Assembly: GCA_023053545.1 (NCBI GenBank)
Contig: JAKZAN010000164.1
Coordinates: 1-64,000 of the forward strand
Length of the DNA: 64,000 bases
Source: Lepidurus packardi
Taxonomy: Eukaryota > Arthropoda > Branchiopoda > Notostraca > Triopsidae
Direction: 5' to 3'
The position numbers and the translations under genes are program-made. This document shows, piece by piece, positions 24,209 through 35,793 of this stretch. Numbering within the stretch: position 1 is the stretch's first letter; each line of letters begins with the position of its first letter. The notes under the pieces are model-generated. The model saw only the letters and a program-made list of their open reading frames with translations, made no database searches and was not told where the DNA came from.

Positions 24209-24403
24209 CTCAACCAGACCACTCCACACGATGTGACCCCTTTTTCAATTTCTGTAGCTATATATACTAGTATGTCCGCGTCATTGTCCCATGTATCATT
24301 AGATTGACCCGTTTTACGCTTTGCGTTAACTCAAACTTATTGTATGGAGATATTACGCTAATGAAACATGTTAGTTATCAATAGAAATATCTATGATGTT
24401 AAA

Positions 24404-26140
24404 TCACTCGTCCTCAGGGCCCACGACCTGCCAACCATCATCCTCATCTGCTCCTTTCTCGCCCAGCTTCTCTTCCTCGTTCTTCCTGAATCGCTTATCA
24501 ATCATATTCATCCTCTTCCTCCATTCCACATCCACGTGTCGAACTGGAGCCTGGCTGATTGCATCCCGCACAACTGGCACCTTCTCGATCTTCTTCATGC
24601 GTTTGCGTGTAGTCTTAGGCAACTCCAAAATCCATTGGGGCACCGCACACCCAGATATTTTCAACAGGTTAGCCAGAGAGCGAAGTAGTTATTTATCGTC
24701 ATCCGTAAACAGAGTAATAGCATCACCGTCACGCTCTGCACGTCCAGTACGACCTACCCTATGAATGTACGTGAGCATGGAAGAAGGGAAGTCATAGTTA
24801 ATGACTAAGTTGACACCCTTGAAATCGATTCCTCGTGCGATCAAGTCAGTGGCAACAAGTGCCCAGATTTCTCCGGCCTGGAATCTCTCTATGATTGACT
24901 CACGTTCCTGTTTGGTTTTGTCAGCTGTAACATACTCAGCCTTTTCTGGTGCCTGCATGGTTTCCCTGAAAACCTTACGGAGCTCAAAGAACAAATCCTT
25001 AGCACGCTCTTTGGATTGGACGAACAATAGTACAGGAGGTACGAACCTGCCTTAGTTGATAATATTCCGAATTTGTACTAGCTTTCCGAACTCGTTGGAA
25101 GCATACTCCAGAGTCTGATTGATCTTGCTTAGCACGTTGTTCTTGCCGCCGACCTGCACTCTGATAGCATCGTCGAGCAGCTAGGACTTGAGCAGTTCTT
25201 CGACAGGATGCTGAATAGTTGCAGAAAACAAGCCATAGATGGGAGAGGAGTGCTCCAGGTAGTTCAGGATCTCCTTGATTTGTTCGAGAAAAGACTCCTC
25301 AAAATACTTATCGCACTCGTCCATTATTACGAAGGACAAATCCTTAATATCCTACAGTCGGGACTCAAACATGTTGATAAAGGCGAGAGGAGTGGCGATC
25401 AGAATGTCAGCTACAGTCTTCACAGGTTTAGGTCTCTGACCTGGACCTTCTGAAGATAGTTTACGATGCCTAAATGTCTTTTTGAGGCGTTGTTGTTCCT
25501 TTATATTCTCGATGGTCTAAATAGTCAAGTCTGTCCCCGCAGCTAGTTCTACCATTTCTTTGTGGATCTGTTCGGCTAGTTCGAAAAAGGGCGCGAAGAC
25601 AACAGCTTGGATTTTATTATCGACGTGGCTAAGAGACTGGAGAAGAGGCAGTGCAAAAGCGATAGTTTTACCGCTGCCGGTCGGAGCAGTGACGAGGGTA
25701 TTCCTGTTGCTAAGAATGGCTGGAATGACCTGCATCTGAACTGGAGTAGGGTGAGTAAATCCCATTTTGCCAAGGTTGATAATTAGTTGTGGCTTCATTT
25801 TGTATTTTTGTTAGAGCTTGGTGAAGTTGCTAATGAGGTCAGGAGGGTTGTCTCCCTTCACATGGATGCTGTGAATTTTGCGGAGGATGCGCACTTTTTC
25901 CTGTCGACGGTTGAAGTTCTTGCGGAGGAGGGCCTCGTCGAGAGTGTTGTTATCGACTTCATCGTCTTCAGAGTCTGAAGTGTTGAACTTGCCTGAACGA
26001 AGGAATTCGAGGTTGGCAGGTTTCTGGTGGGTTTCTAGTTTGGACTGGACATGCTTGATGTGCTGGATGTTGGACTTCTTGGTGGAAGTGCCCTGCTTCA
26101 ACATTTGGAAGATGTTCAATGACATCGGCTTCTGGTCCAT
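24404..26140 (-). CDS. DDX52: DEAD-box RNA helicase DDX52/ROK1
   Basis: 578 aa, single exon. Ordered helicase motifs: [10 protein letters not shown] (Q motif region), APTGSGKT (motif I, near residue 150), DECD as motif II (near residue 273), SAT (motif III), [18 protein letters not shown] (motifs IV-V) and HRVGRTGR (motif VI). The segment [20 protein letters not shown] and the ARGIDFKG block are typical of DDX52/ROK1. ROK1 is needed for 18S rRNA processing and release of snR30 in the nucleolus (family knowledge). Start at the ATG 26138-26140; an upstream GTG extension is not supported. TGA at 24404-24406. Next to the primase gene on the same strand. Confidence 0.9.
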
Positions 26141-26263
26141 AAAAATATATAAGTATAAAAGTCTATAATAATTGAGGGATATGGCCACTTATTATCAATC
26201 AACAATGCACTTCCATAAATAACACATACACTCCTGATAAGACTAGGAATCTCAAAGATATTA

Positions 26264-27632
26264 TCAGTTGTTAGCCTGCTGTTACCCTTGATTGTTCTTC
26301 ACCATTTCTTCCAGGAAGTACTACAGAGTTCGCACTGCTCCGTTTAGACTCGTCAGCTTCGCCAGTTCCTCGGGTCCTTTAGTCTTTAGCTCTTCCTACT
26401 CGATAGTCGTCCGCATCTCCTTCATTAGCTAATCGATTTTTACGCAACGATCAGGATCAAACGTCTAAATCTCACTGCTTGAGAAAGGCACTGACAATCT
26501 AAGGGACTTGGGATGCACTGAAAATGGACACTTAAGCAAATGGTTCATGTTTATGGAGACGTTAGCATCTAGACGTGGGTACAGGAAGGTCAGCATAATC
26601 TATTCTTCAATGAAGGATAGCATTTTGAAGGGATCGTCTTTAGAGGCTATGAAGGAAGGAGCTGTTTCAGGCTCGCCCTTATAGTGATGAGGGTATTTCT
26701 CATACTTGATGATCTCCTCGACCATCATATTGTAGAGTACGGCTGTTGTAGAGTTACTACGGCCTGTGCCCCATCGCTTGTTGACTTTGTCAACCAGTAC
26801 TTTACTCTTGTTTCTGAGTATTTTGAGTACAACTTCCCGTCTCACGGGATCCTCCAGTATCTTTTGCTCTTCAAAAATATTATGGAAATACTTTTCCAGA
26901 GTCTGAAGACTGCGGCTTATGAAAGGGTGAAAACGCTGCTTCATGTGCTCCTTCTTCAGATACGCTCGGTCCATGTAGTCTCTGGGTTTCATGTTTGGTG
27001 GGAAATTAGTTGGTTATAGTACTCCCTAGGGGATACTGCTATCAGCCTTATCGCCACCAGTCACCAGCATCAGGTAGTTCATAATGTGTTTTCTGACTTC
27101 GTTCTCCATCTTGCGTGCCTGTGGGTCACACACCCATATATGCAGGCCTCTACGACCGGAAAACACGAATAGGATGTCCTTGAAGCCGAAATCGATGGAC
27201 ATGGCGTCGTACAGCACTCGACAGGCTACACGCATGAGCTTCCAACACAGTAGGGCATACTTTCGCTCCTTGGCAGCATGTTCTCACGTTGTCGTACTCA
27301 TCCATATCGATATCCAATACGAATTCCCTTTCGCGAGGTGTATTGGTTGTGCCTTTCTGGGGAGTGTGCTGCATAACTGCGCCAATATCCATCTTCACCG
27401 GCACATCGCTGATTAGTAGCCTTTTGAAGTCTTCCGCAGTTTTAAAGCTGATGAAGCGCTTGTAGATTTAGTTGCCATCGATGTCAAGAGTGAAGGAGAA
27501 CTCTCGCAGATAGAGATTAGCAGGAGCCTCTCCAGGCGAGGTGTAAGAAAACCACTGGGTGATGTAGTTGACAGGGTACATATACTTATAGTAGAGGAGG
27601 AGCTTAGCCTGATGAGTTTCTTCAATCTCCAT
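26264..27632 (-). CDS. PRIM1: DNA primase small subunit PRIM1 (with +1 frameshift)
   Basis: About 455 aa. The catalytic primase subunit makes RNA primers in the DNA polymerase alpha-primase complex. Visible landmarks: LREFSFTLDIDG, the catalytic DIDMDEYDN (human DIDMTDYDD), a zinc motif CC-x5-C-P-x-C-W, SGRRGLHIWVCD, RLDANVS and LLKCPFSVHP, all in the human order. There is no intron, but the frame shifts by +1 at 27251, exactly between C-P and C-W of the zinc motif; skipping one base restores the motif, and total length is one base over a codon multiple. In-frame TAA/TAG occur elsewhere. The start at 27630-27632 gives an N-terminus like other primases. Confidence 0.9.
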
Positions 27633-28070
27633 TTGAGTGGCTAGTTTTGAAGTTGTGGGTTGTATTTAGTGACTGATTTTGCCGCTTAAAGTATAGGTAA
27701 AAATAGTTCATAACCAGCTGGGAAAGAGCCCATTTGAATTATTTAGGATGGGGTTATTAATAAAGAGTTGGGTGTCTAACTTTAAGGATTGCTGCTATTG
27801 CTGCTATTGTTCAGGGTTGGGTAACAGAATGAGTCTCTTTTTAGATTCGCATTTTCGGAAGGGTATATCCAGAAACAGTAAGATAGTGCAAGTACACACC
27901 TTCATTTACTATACATAAAGGAAGTCGAAATTAAGACCCAGAATATGGAATCGCAAAGCCTACACCCTAATGTTCTATACTTTACCTGATTCCTTAACCC
28001 CTCCTATTAATACTTACCAATCCATTTCGAAATATATTTATAACTTCACGCCTCTCCCAATCTCCCGACA
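27633..28070. other. intergenic, divergent promoters
   Basis: About 440 bp between the divergent starts of PRIM1 and PACRG. It contains a short tandem TTGCTGCTA-like repeat near 27790-27812 and AT-rich flanks. No ORF with protein-like composition. Confidence 0.45.
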
Positions 28071-29098
28071 ATGCTCCCTCGCGTCCAGCAATCGACCCTC
28101 GCCACTACCTTCAAACGAGACAACATAGCCACTCAAGTCATCTGTAACCATATTCACCTTCAACCTCTATCTTCACTCCTTCTCAGCCCAGGATCATCTC
28201 CGAGGAATACTCTCTAAGAGCGAAAATGTTAACTACAAACCCTGGAAGAACGTCCATGCTCCAAAGAATCTACATAGTCCTTTTGGCGATTTCCCCAAGG
28301 AATATATGCCGCACCAGAGATTGTCAACTCGGCAAATAGAACCTGACCATGAAAGGGCACATTCTGGCCTAAGCCTTAAGAAGTACGAGCGAGCCCGTGG
28401 TAATGGTGGTATGACTTCATCCACCTTAGAAAAAAGGCCTAAGCTTGAAGCCCCGGCACCAAAGTGTGGTGCACTTCAAAAGAGAGATGTGCCTGCTTCT
28501 GAGTTCAGAAGATATTACGACCGAGGCGATCTCCCCATCAAGATGGATCACCAGAGCACTGCGCCCAAACTCATCTGGAAGCTTTCTCCAGAGACATTGG
28601 ATTACCACCACTACCTTCCAATCTTCTTCGAGGGCTTGCGATAAAAGGTTGACCCGTACCGATATTTCTCGATCCTGGGCACCAACGACCTGTTGGAGAA
28701 GGGAGGAACCAAGATCCTGCCCGTGATTCCGCAGCTGATTATCCCTATCAAAAGTAAGCCATACCCTTTAAACCTAAACTCGTACAGCTGCTCTTAATAC
28801 ACGTGACCCGGACATCATCTCAATCATGCTGAAGGTTCTGCAGAAACTGGTGCTGGGCGGCGAAATGATCGGAGAAGCCTTGGTGCCCTACTACCGCCAG
28901 ATCCTGCCAGTGTTTAACTTATTCCGAAACAGCAATGCCAATATCGGGGACAAAATCGAATACACCCAGAGGAAGAGGATGAATCTGGGTGACCTGATTA
29001 CCGAGACTCTGGAGCTGTTCGAGCAGACAGGCGGGTAGGATGCCTTCATCAACATCAAATACATGATCCCGACCTACGAGAGCTGCGTGCTCAACTGA
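28071..29098 (+). CDS. PACRG: PACRG, axonemal inner-junction protein
   Basis: 316 aa in three exons; introns at 28144-28186 (43 nt) and 28754-28787 (34 nt). The C-terminal 200 residues are nearly collinear with human [73 protein letters not shown] and [13 protein letters not shown]. The N-terminal 100 residues are lineage-specific. PACRG closes the junction between A- and B-tubules of doublet microtubules together with FAP20 (family knowledge). Two reassigned codons fall on human Glu positions: TAA at 28642-28644 (GLC-E in human) and TAG at 29036-29038 (GGE-N in human). This is the best local evidence for UAR = Glu. Confidence 0.96.
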
Positions 29099-29780
29099 TA
29101 TTAAGTCCCGTGAGTGAATCGCTACTTTCTCTCCTATTTTTCATTTTCGATATGTTAGACTATCTATTTCTTAGAAAGCATTAGAAAATGGTGGGATTGG
29201 AAAACAACTATATAACTGCATCTTTGGAATATGGATACAGTGGAAGTTGGTTGCACACAAATTACCTGGGGTACTGGTCAGATGCTGTCCATACCAGGGA
29301 GCAACTGTAATTTTTATTTAAATTATTCTTAGGTCCCTCCTGAGTTTTTTCTAATTCTCCAAAATGGAATTCCATAATGTAATGTAAAATTAAACTAACA
29401 TTGGTTGGCTCATACCCTGAATCTCCCCAACTCCAATCAGAAGATTGTGTGGGACTAAGTTAGTGAAACCGATAACGGGAGATCACATGAGTTCGACGCC
29501 AATCAGTAAAAAATCAATCCAGGACATTCAAGGGTGGGTGGGTGCTCTAGTCTTATACCTTGAAACGACTAGTATATTGACAATATAATTTAGAATCCAC
29601 ATATTTAAAGAGAGGAGTCCCTCTTTTCAAACTCCTCTTTAATTTATCCATTATTCTATCTCTCTCTCTCCTTTTAAAATAAAGACTGTAAAAATCTTCA
29701 GCCTAAATGCTTTCGCCCATTCTGAGTCACTCTTGCCACCTCCTCATGCTTCACATACATACTTAATTAGTTCTCTTCCA
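29099..29780. other. no gene supported
   Basis: About 680 bp between converging genes PACRG and the RING protein. Contains a (TC)n run near 29657-29672 and T-rich stretches. No frame with protein-like composition seen. Confidence 0.4.
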
Positions 29781-30353
29781 TCACATCATCCGCCATATCG
29801 TCCCATACGGCATTCCTCCTCCTCCGTAAAATTGGTTCATAAACGCCTGCCCCATCATCATAGGGCACCCCGGGTAAATCCGTCCCGGCAAAAATAATGG
29901 CATTGGACTTATGTACAGTAGTGGTGGTTTGGCAGGCTGTGGAGCAGGTGGGGGTTCCAGTTTGATAGCTTAGTAGGAGAGTTCAGTATCGTCAATAGGA
30001 GGGGCTGATTAGGGCTGCTGCTTAGGACGGAGTACGCTATGGAATTTTTTCCTACAGAGGGGACAGCGGTGTTCTCCTTTCTGAGAGAGGTTAAAGGGAG
30101 AGTTTAGGAAAAAGAAGAAAGGGAAAAAAGGATTGTATTGAAAAACAACAAAAAGAAGTAAAACAAAAAAGTGAGGGGAGGTTTACCCTGTACCACTTGT
30201 TAATGCAGCCAAAACAGAACTTGTGCCGACACTTTCTGATGTAGATCTGAGCGTTGAGGTTACAGGGCTCGAATAAAGGGGTACTTTGGCGGTAGGGGTC
30301 TCGAGACAAATGGGACAGTGTTATTCGGCGTGTTCGTCCAGCACTTTTACCAT
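29781..30353 (-). CDS. RING-finger protein
   Basis: 142 aa in three exons; introns at 30247-30284 (38 nt) and 30081-30186 (106 nt), each exon a whole number of codons. The N-terminus is a C3HC4 RING: C-P-I-C-L-E, an 11-residue loop, C-x-H-x2-C-x2-C, then after the second intron C-P-L-C. The C-terminal half is Pro/Met/Gly-rich. RING proteins are usually E3 ubiquitin ligases; the substrate is unknown. The TAA just before the first Cys gives Glu-Glu-His-Cys-Pro-Ile-Cys, a common E-rich lead-in. The minus-strand frame upstream is also open, so the start is moderately certain. Confidence 0.75.
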
Positions 30354-31148
30354 ACTGTTTTTTCGGAATCAAGGTTATGCGTATTTTCTAATAAGCTATT
30401 TATTGGTTTTAAGGGCCAGCCTTAATACACCCCCAAGTTCGAACTGAATCCGCCAGAGATATTGCCATTATTATGTGATGGCAACTGTTGAACCTGCGCA
30501 TATGCATTAACTCTTCTGATGCAGGGGAGTGGAGGGACAGGGAGTTGATTTCTTCATTGCTGGTTGCGGCACTCTTACATGACAAGATCGGAGAAGGATT
30601 TGCAAGTAGACAGGGAGATGGAGTGTTTGTGAAGTAAGCCACGATGGTTTCGCAGTCTTCGATAGAATATTTAACACCGTGGCTACCTGTGTGATCACAG
30701 TCCGATTATAATAGTGTGCGTGGCGTGTAGACAGTTCATTTTATCCCTATTTTAAACTACCTGTTCAGTTAAATGCTGTCAGAAAATATAAATACATATA
30801 TACATATTTGCAGTATTCTGCACCAGTTTTCCCCATCGATCCCATTTATAACTTCACATAACTATTGTTTGTCGCCACTAGGTTATTACTCCTTCCTAAC
30901 TGGAAATCTAGAAAATAATGGGAATTTGCATTGATGTCGCTAAAACGTAAGCACTCAAGCTCAGCGACGCATGCGGGGTCACTCTATTTATAACTGTAGG
31001 CACCAATCCGTGTACCTAACCCTGGCGTCGTTGTTGGCTCTACTTAATACAACTTAATCCATAGCTACTGCGACTCTATTGGGAATGCGCAGGAAACCGA
31101 CTCGATTCGATTTTCCTTCAGTATAATATTCCCAGCTATTTCCACTCC
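30354..31148. other. no gene supported
   Basis: About 800 bp between divergent genes. A minus-strand frame around 30400-30730 is open without TGA and carries His/Cys/Ser-rich sequence, but it runs into the RING gene in a competing frame and has no motif. AT-rich near 30780-30870. Confidence 0.35.
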
Positions 31149-31991
31149 ATGCTATAACAGGAAAAGAACAAGTTCTTCCAGAGTTCCCTTTTTGCATCCC
31201 TCAAGGAGCAATATGATGCACGTATTACCCACCTTCAAGACACCTTCGCAACCGCCCTCTAAACCATCGAACACTCACCCCTTTTACAATCCATGAAAAA
31301 TACATCTGAACTGCTTTCCTTTCGCTCAGAACACATCCGCGAAATCCTTACCTAGACACTCTCTTCTCAATCCGAACACCTAGTCGAACAGCAGAACAGA
31401 ACCATCGCGTCTCTGAAAGCTCACTTGTCTACTGTTCAGATGGAACTGCAACTCCATAAAAGTATGCTCCAAAGAAAAAGCAACTCCAAAGGGGAACTCG
31501 AGAACAGTCACTCCTCCAAGTCCACTGACAACGGGGCCCAGCATGCTGCTGTTTCCCTCAAGAACCTTGTCGAACTGTAAATTAGTAAGAAGATAGAAAT
31601 ATTGGAAAAATAATACATCCTCAGGGCTGAACACTAAACCATCGTTACTGATCTCAACAGACAAATTCTTACCTTAAGGCTTAAACTACGACATACCGGC
31701 ACTGCAAACTCCCCAGGACAGCGGGTAGCCACCGAAGGCAGCAGTATCCTCCCTTACAAACAAAGCTACAGTATTCTGGAGAAAGATAGCTATTAACTGT
31801 CGCCCTCACATTACACAGTAAAGAGTAAAATCCAAGAGTAGCAACCTAAAGAATCCTCGAACATTTCGGGAAATCGATTCGATTAGATTCAAGCCTCATT
31901 CGCACGGGAACTGTAGGGTCTCCGTAGAAGGATGGCAGCTAAACGCGAGAAAATGTCAAGCCCAGACCCTCGAACCTTTTCTCGTCAATGA
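31149..31991 (+). CDS. coiled-coil protein, 280 aa
   Basis: Single exon, 281 codons, TGA at 31989-31991. Most of the protein is alpha-helical coiled coil with Leu heptads; the last 100 residues are Ser/Arg-rich. Several in-frame stops sit where Glu suits the heptad pattern (for example KIEILEKEYILRAEHE). Cytoskeletal role possible, no family assigned. Converges with the UBC-fold gene, 83 bp apart. Confidence 0.65.
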
Positions 31992-32074
31992 CTTTTTATG
32001 CAATTCACGAGTGTTGATATGTACTTCCATTATGGAATCTATTCCGACCTGTACATGCAAAGTAGAATCATTTA

Positions 32075-33093
32075 TCACAGATCTGCGAGGCTCTGTTCCT
32101 TGAGCTGATTGGTTCGGATCTTCATGATTCGATCCCAAAATAGTCGTTCGAGCCTCACCAGGTCTTCTAATTTGCGTTGTTGGAACTCCCTGACCGTGCT
32201 GTTTTTGCTTTTATCCATCCTCTCTTCGACTCGAGCACACTACTCTTCCAAAGAGTTGAGTTGCTCGGTTAGACTTGCCAATGTGTCGTAGTGATTAATG
32301 CTGTTGAGTCTCTTGACGCTGGATGACTCGATGACTACACCTGTGGCTACTTTGCTGTCATTCATGGTCCGAGGTAATTGGACTTTGTTCTCATTATTGT
32401 TGTCAAGAGTGAAGGTCTCTTCTTTTAGGCTTTGAGGGACGAAGTTCCGATCAGTGGGCGTTTCTCCTGGTACGGGTAGGATTTCTGAGATCTCTGGACA
32501 AGTTTTGGTAGGTTTGATTTAGGATATATCTTCAACATTCAGCAATTCTTTGTCTACCATGGGTACGAGTCTCATGTATCGTGAGTTTTGAGCATACTTC
32601 TTTGTCCAGATCTGGGCGTAATTCTCGAACTACTCGATGTTCTAATCGTACGCCTTGAGGATCTCCTCGTTGATTGGTGTCTGGATTTACGGCTACAGCA
32701 TTGCCTGGTGGATCACCAACAGTATCTTGGACACACTCAAGTAGGGCGACCAATCATCCCCCAAGATGGACAGACTGGCGTTCTCGTTCTCCTTGAAGTT
32801 GACATGATAGATTTTGGTATGGAATTCACAGTGGGGTGGTTGCAGAGGGTATTCAGAGCTAAAGGAGAAAGAGATGTGGAAATATCCGTGTTCATACGGC
32901 GTGGCTTCCTAGGTTCGGATGAAAGAGAGTATGTCAGTATGGTTGTGAGATTTACGGGTCCTTTGATGGTGACGACATAGTGGAAGGGACTGATTTTGAT
33001 GTATGCGAGATAGTTGAGGGTAGGATTCTTGGCGAGGTCGGCGAAATCCTTTTATACTCGGAGAAGGGCCAGCTTATTTGATTCCGAATCCAT
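32075..33093 (-). CDS. UBC-fold protein, catalytic Cys replaced by Ser
   Basis: 323 aa, one 47-nt intron (32909-32955). Residues 1-155 are a ubiquitin-conjugating (E2) domain: KDFADLAKNP, PFHYVVTIKGP, YEHGYFHISFSF, YPLQPPHCEFHTKIYHVN, GDDWSPYLSVSKILL and a C-terminal WTKKYA, collinear with UBE2D. The HPN motif reads H-V-N. In a gap-free alignment the active-site segment ICLDIL reads A-S-L-S-I-L, so the catalytic Cys is Ser. An approximately 165-residue coiled-coil tail follows. This suggests an E2 variant without thioester chemistry (like UEV proteins) or a lineage-specific scaffold. TGA at 32075-32077. Confidence 0.8.
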
Positions 33094-33339
33094 TTTTTGA
33101 ATCAAAACACTGAAAGTATCTAAAAAAGAAGATAGCACCATGTTTACACGAAACTAATTGCATGACAGGTTCTCGTTGATTTGTTCAAGCCGTGCATGTA
33201 ATGCTACTATTTGGGATACATTTTGGATACCTACAAATACTATACGGAAATAACTAAACAGGATTAGTCATGCTGATGTGAGAAGATTTTGTTTCATTCA
33301 TAAGTTGGAAGTAAGAAATATGAAGTATCAAATGCATCA

Positions 33340-35523
33340 TCACTGCAGCGACTCTTAGATGTAGCTGTTGATCATCTGTGTTCCCAGGAAAGCCTAGAAA
33401 AAGGAGTCCCTACTCTTCTTGCTCAACTTTATGGCTTTCATTATTTGCTACTCTACATAAGTTCCTGAATCCTTATTCTTCGGGATCCCCTACTTCAGAA
33501 TCCTGGTTTTCATATCGAGCATGTGAGTCTTCGAAGGCATCCAACCTAGCACTTCGTCTTGGAGATAGTTCTTCACGTTCTCCAGCACTTTTAGAGCCAA
33601 TGTTTTTTCGTCGGCATTCGAGTGGTAAAGATAATCGCAAACCTCCACAGAGCTTGTCTTCTTGTTTTTCTTGATCTTTTAGAATTCTTTGAACAGAGGA
33701 GCGAGGGTTTTCTTTAATCCCTCAGGCTTGCACCTCAGTATTTACTTCTTGCTTTCAGTATATGTGATTTCTGCCCCAGCGGGAGTCAGAAATATATAGG
33801 TATTGGAGTAGCGTTAGAGGATACGATTATCATCGATGTACCTCCTTCTCTTCAGAAGCCCGTATACTAATGGAAAAGGGGCGTTGAGAAGTTCATCACA
33901 GGGAATGATGAAAACAGAGGCATAAGGATAGACTAGAGGCCTGCTCAGAATTTGAACAAAAAGATAGATCGTGCGTGTAAGGATGTGAGAGTTTTCGCAT
34001 ACGAACACAAGTCGATCGCAAAGCAGGAACAGGGTCAATACGTCTATGAACTTATCAAGAGTAAACAGAGATAGGATCTGATAGGCCCATTCTTCAGCAC
34101 CCACGAATGTCAGACTCTCAGGGTGGGTATCGAGGCTTATCTTATCAATGAACTTCAGGCTGTAGTGGATGTTGGGAAGTATGGCTCTCTGGTTCATTCT
34201 TTCCACTCTCTCCTCATAAAGCTCCTTGATCCTAGATATCTGGTATTTACTGTCAATCCTTCTGAAATTGTTTCTGTCCAGCCTAAAGACTTCGAGCCTT
34301 TAGATTTTGATGCTCGTCAGCATCTGGCGCATGAGTTCTTCGAAGAAACCGAAGAAGGGAAAGTAGCTCATTATGCAGTACACTCTCTGACTTAAAGCTA
34401 TAGAACCCCATTCCACGTACTTATCCTCATCAGAAGCGTGGTAGCTAAGATTGAGACGGTGGTCATCGATTAGATTCATGTCATGGCCCGACAGGACCCT
34501 CTGATTCTCATAGTCAGTCTGGGTCTGGATCAAGGACATGGGTTGGTCACTGCAATACGTAAAATCATAGGCTCCCATACAGATACAGTAGAGTCTTCGG
34601 CTGGGATTGACCAAATTGAGAAGCTTCTCGGTCTGTGGATTCATGCTTTATGTCAGATTCTGCTTTTGATTTTCATAGCTAAGGATGAAGCTGTTCTGCT
34701 TATTGAAGCTTTTGGACATGACTTCTGTGACTTTGGTGTAGATTTTTTAGCCTTCGATCCTTCTGACCTGAATGCCTGAGGGAAACACATTCTTGGCAGC
34801 CAGGGTTTATATGGGAGTCACTGGGTATATAGAAGCCACAACCCTTCCCTCAAAGGTATGAGAAGTTAGAATGTTCTCATGCTAGTTCTTCTATATGAAC
34901 GAGTCGGACAGTCCGAACACTGAGAAGTTCTCGATGAGTTTAAAGCCGAGATGATTGAAAGGTTCTATTGTTATTCTTTTACTCTTCGTGAGGCTGTTTA
35001 GACGAAGATCAAGTCTTTCCGAAAAATGTTTGAGCTCATCCATCAGAGATTCCTTCGTGGACATGTTGCTCATGTCGTTTTCCATGTAATTGGCGACAGT
35101 GCTCCGAGAATGCCACAGAGACAAGCTGCTGGCGTTCATGCTGCAGTTCAGGAGTTTGCGAGATGGCGTTCTGACTAGGGAATGGGGTTCTTATCTGTAC
35201 ACAGGACTCTGGGCCAGACTGTTTTTGCTCATTAATTTTTTAAGCTTGTTGCGAAGTTGCTCGTTTTATATTTAGACTTGTTTTCTGAGGGCGTGCTCTT
35301 GATCATAGAGCTTGTTGATTTTGAGCAACTCTCCTTCTAACTCCTAGATGTACGAGGTCAGGGTGCATTGCGGCGAAGGACTAAATTCAATTTCCTGGGG
35401 AGGGGGCGGGAGATAGGAAGTAGACTCGACATCCGGACACCTTAAGAGATCATTGACGGAAGGGAACTGGTCGATAGCGACTTCCTTGCGAAATTTGACT
35501 GAAATCACGCTTTAATGGTCCAT
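33340..35523 (-). CDS. DENN-domain protein (Rab GEF family)
   Basis: 727 aa, single exon of exactly 728 codons. N-terminal 130 residues are Pro/Ser-rich and coiled-coil (QVEIENEQLRNKLKK-like). Then a tripartite DENN domain: an upstream part with CIMSYFPFFGFFEEL, a central part with FLLCDRLVFVCENSHILTRT, PYASVFIIPCDELLNAPFPL and GLLKRRR, and a dDENN-like end with FFEAFLGTQMINSYI. DENN proteins are guanine-nucleotide exchange factors for Rab GTPases in membrane traffic. The sub-family is not assigned. TGA at 33340-33342. Confidence 0.8.
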
Positions 35524-35793
35524 GTTAACCTCAGAGAAGACGGAATCGAATATGAGAATATAAATAATGGTGAGAGTTAAAATTACGGAAACAAAATGGA
35601 TTGACTCTTTCAGACAATGAAGGAACCTTAACTCAATAATAGGAGATAAGATATCTGAGGATGCAATTCCCAATAAATTTTAATAGGCGAACAAAACGCC
35701 GTCAACTGAGTCCAGCACCGATGTGAACTAATTACAGCCCAGGTCTTTTTCTGAGTTTTTGCTATCTTCTAAACTCGATAGAATAATAAATAA

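Noticed and set aside
28071..29098. TAA/TAG = Gln (Tetrahymena/Oxytricha-type code)
   Set aside because: Considered first because it is commoner and because Cys-rich modules near 6690 and 7503 are compatible with Gln. PACRG, NPL4 and N6AMT1 positions favour Glu, so Gln is kept only as an alternative.
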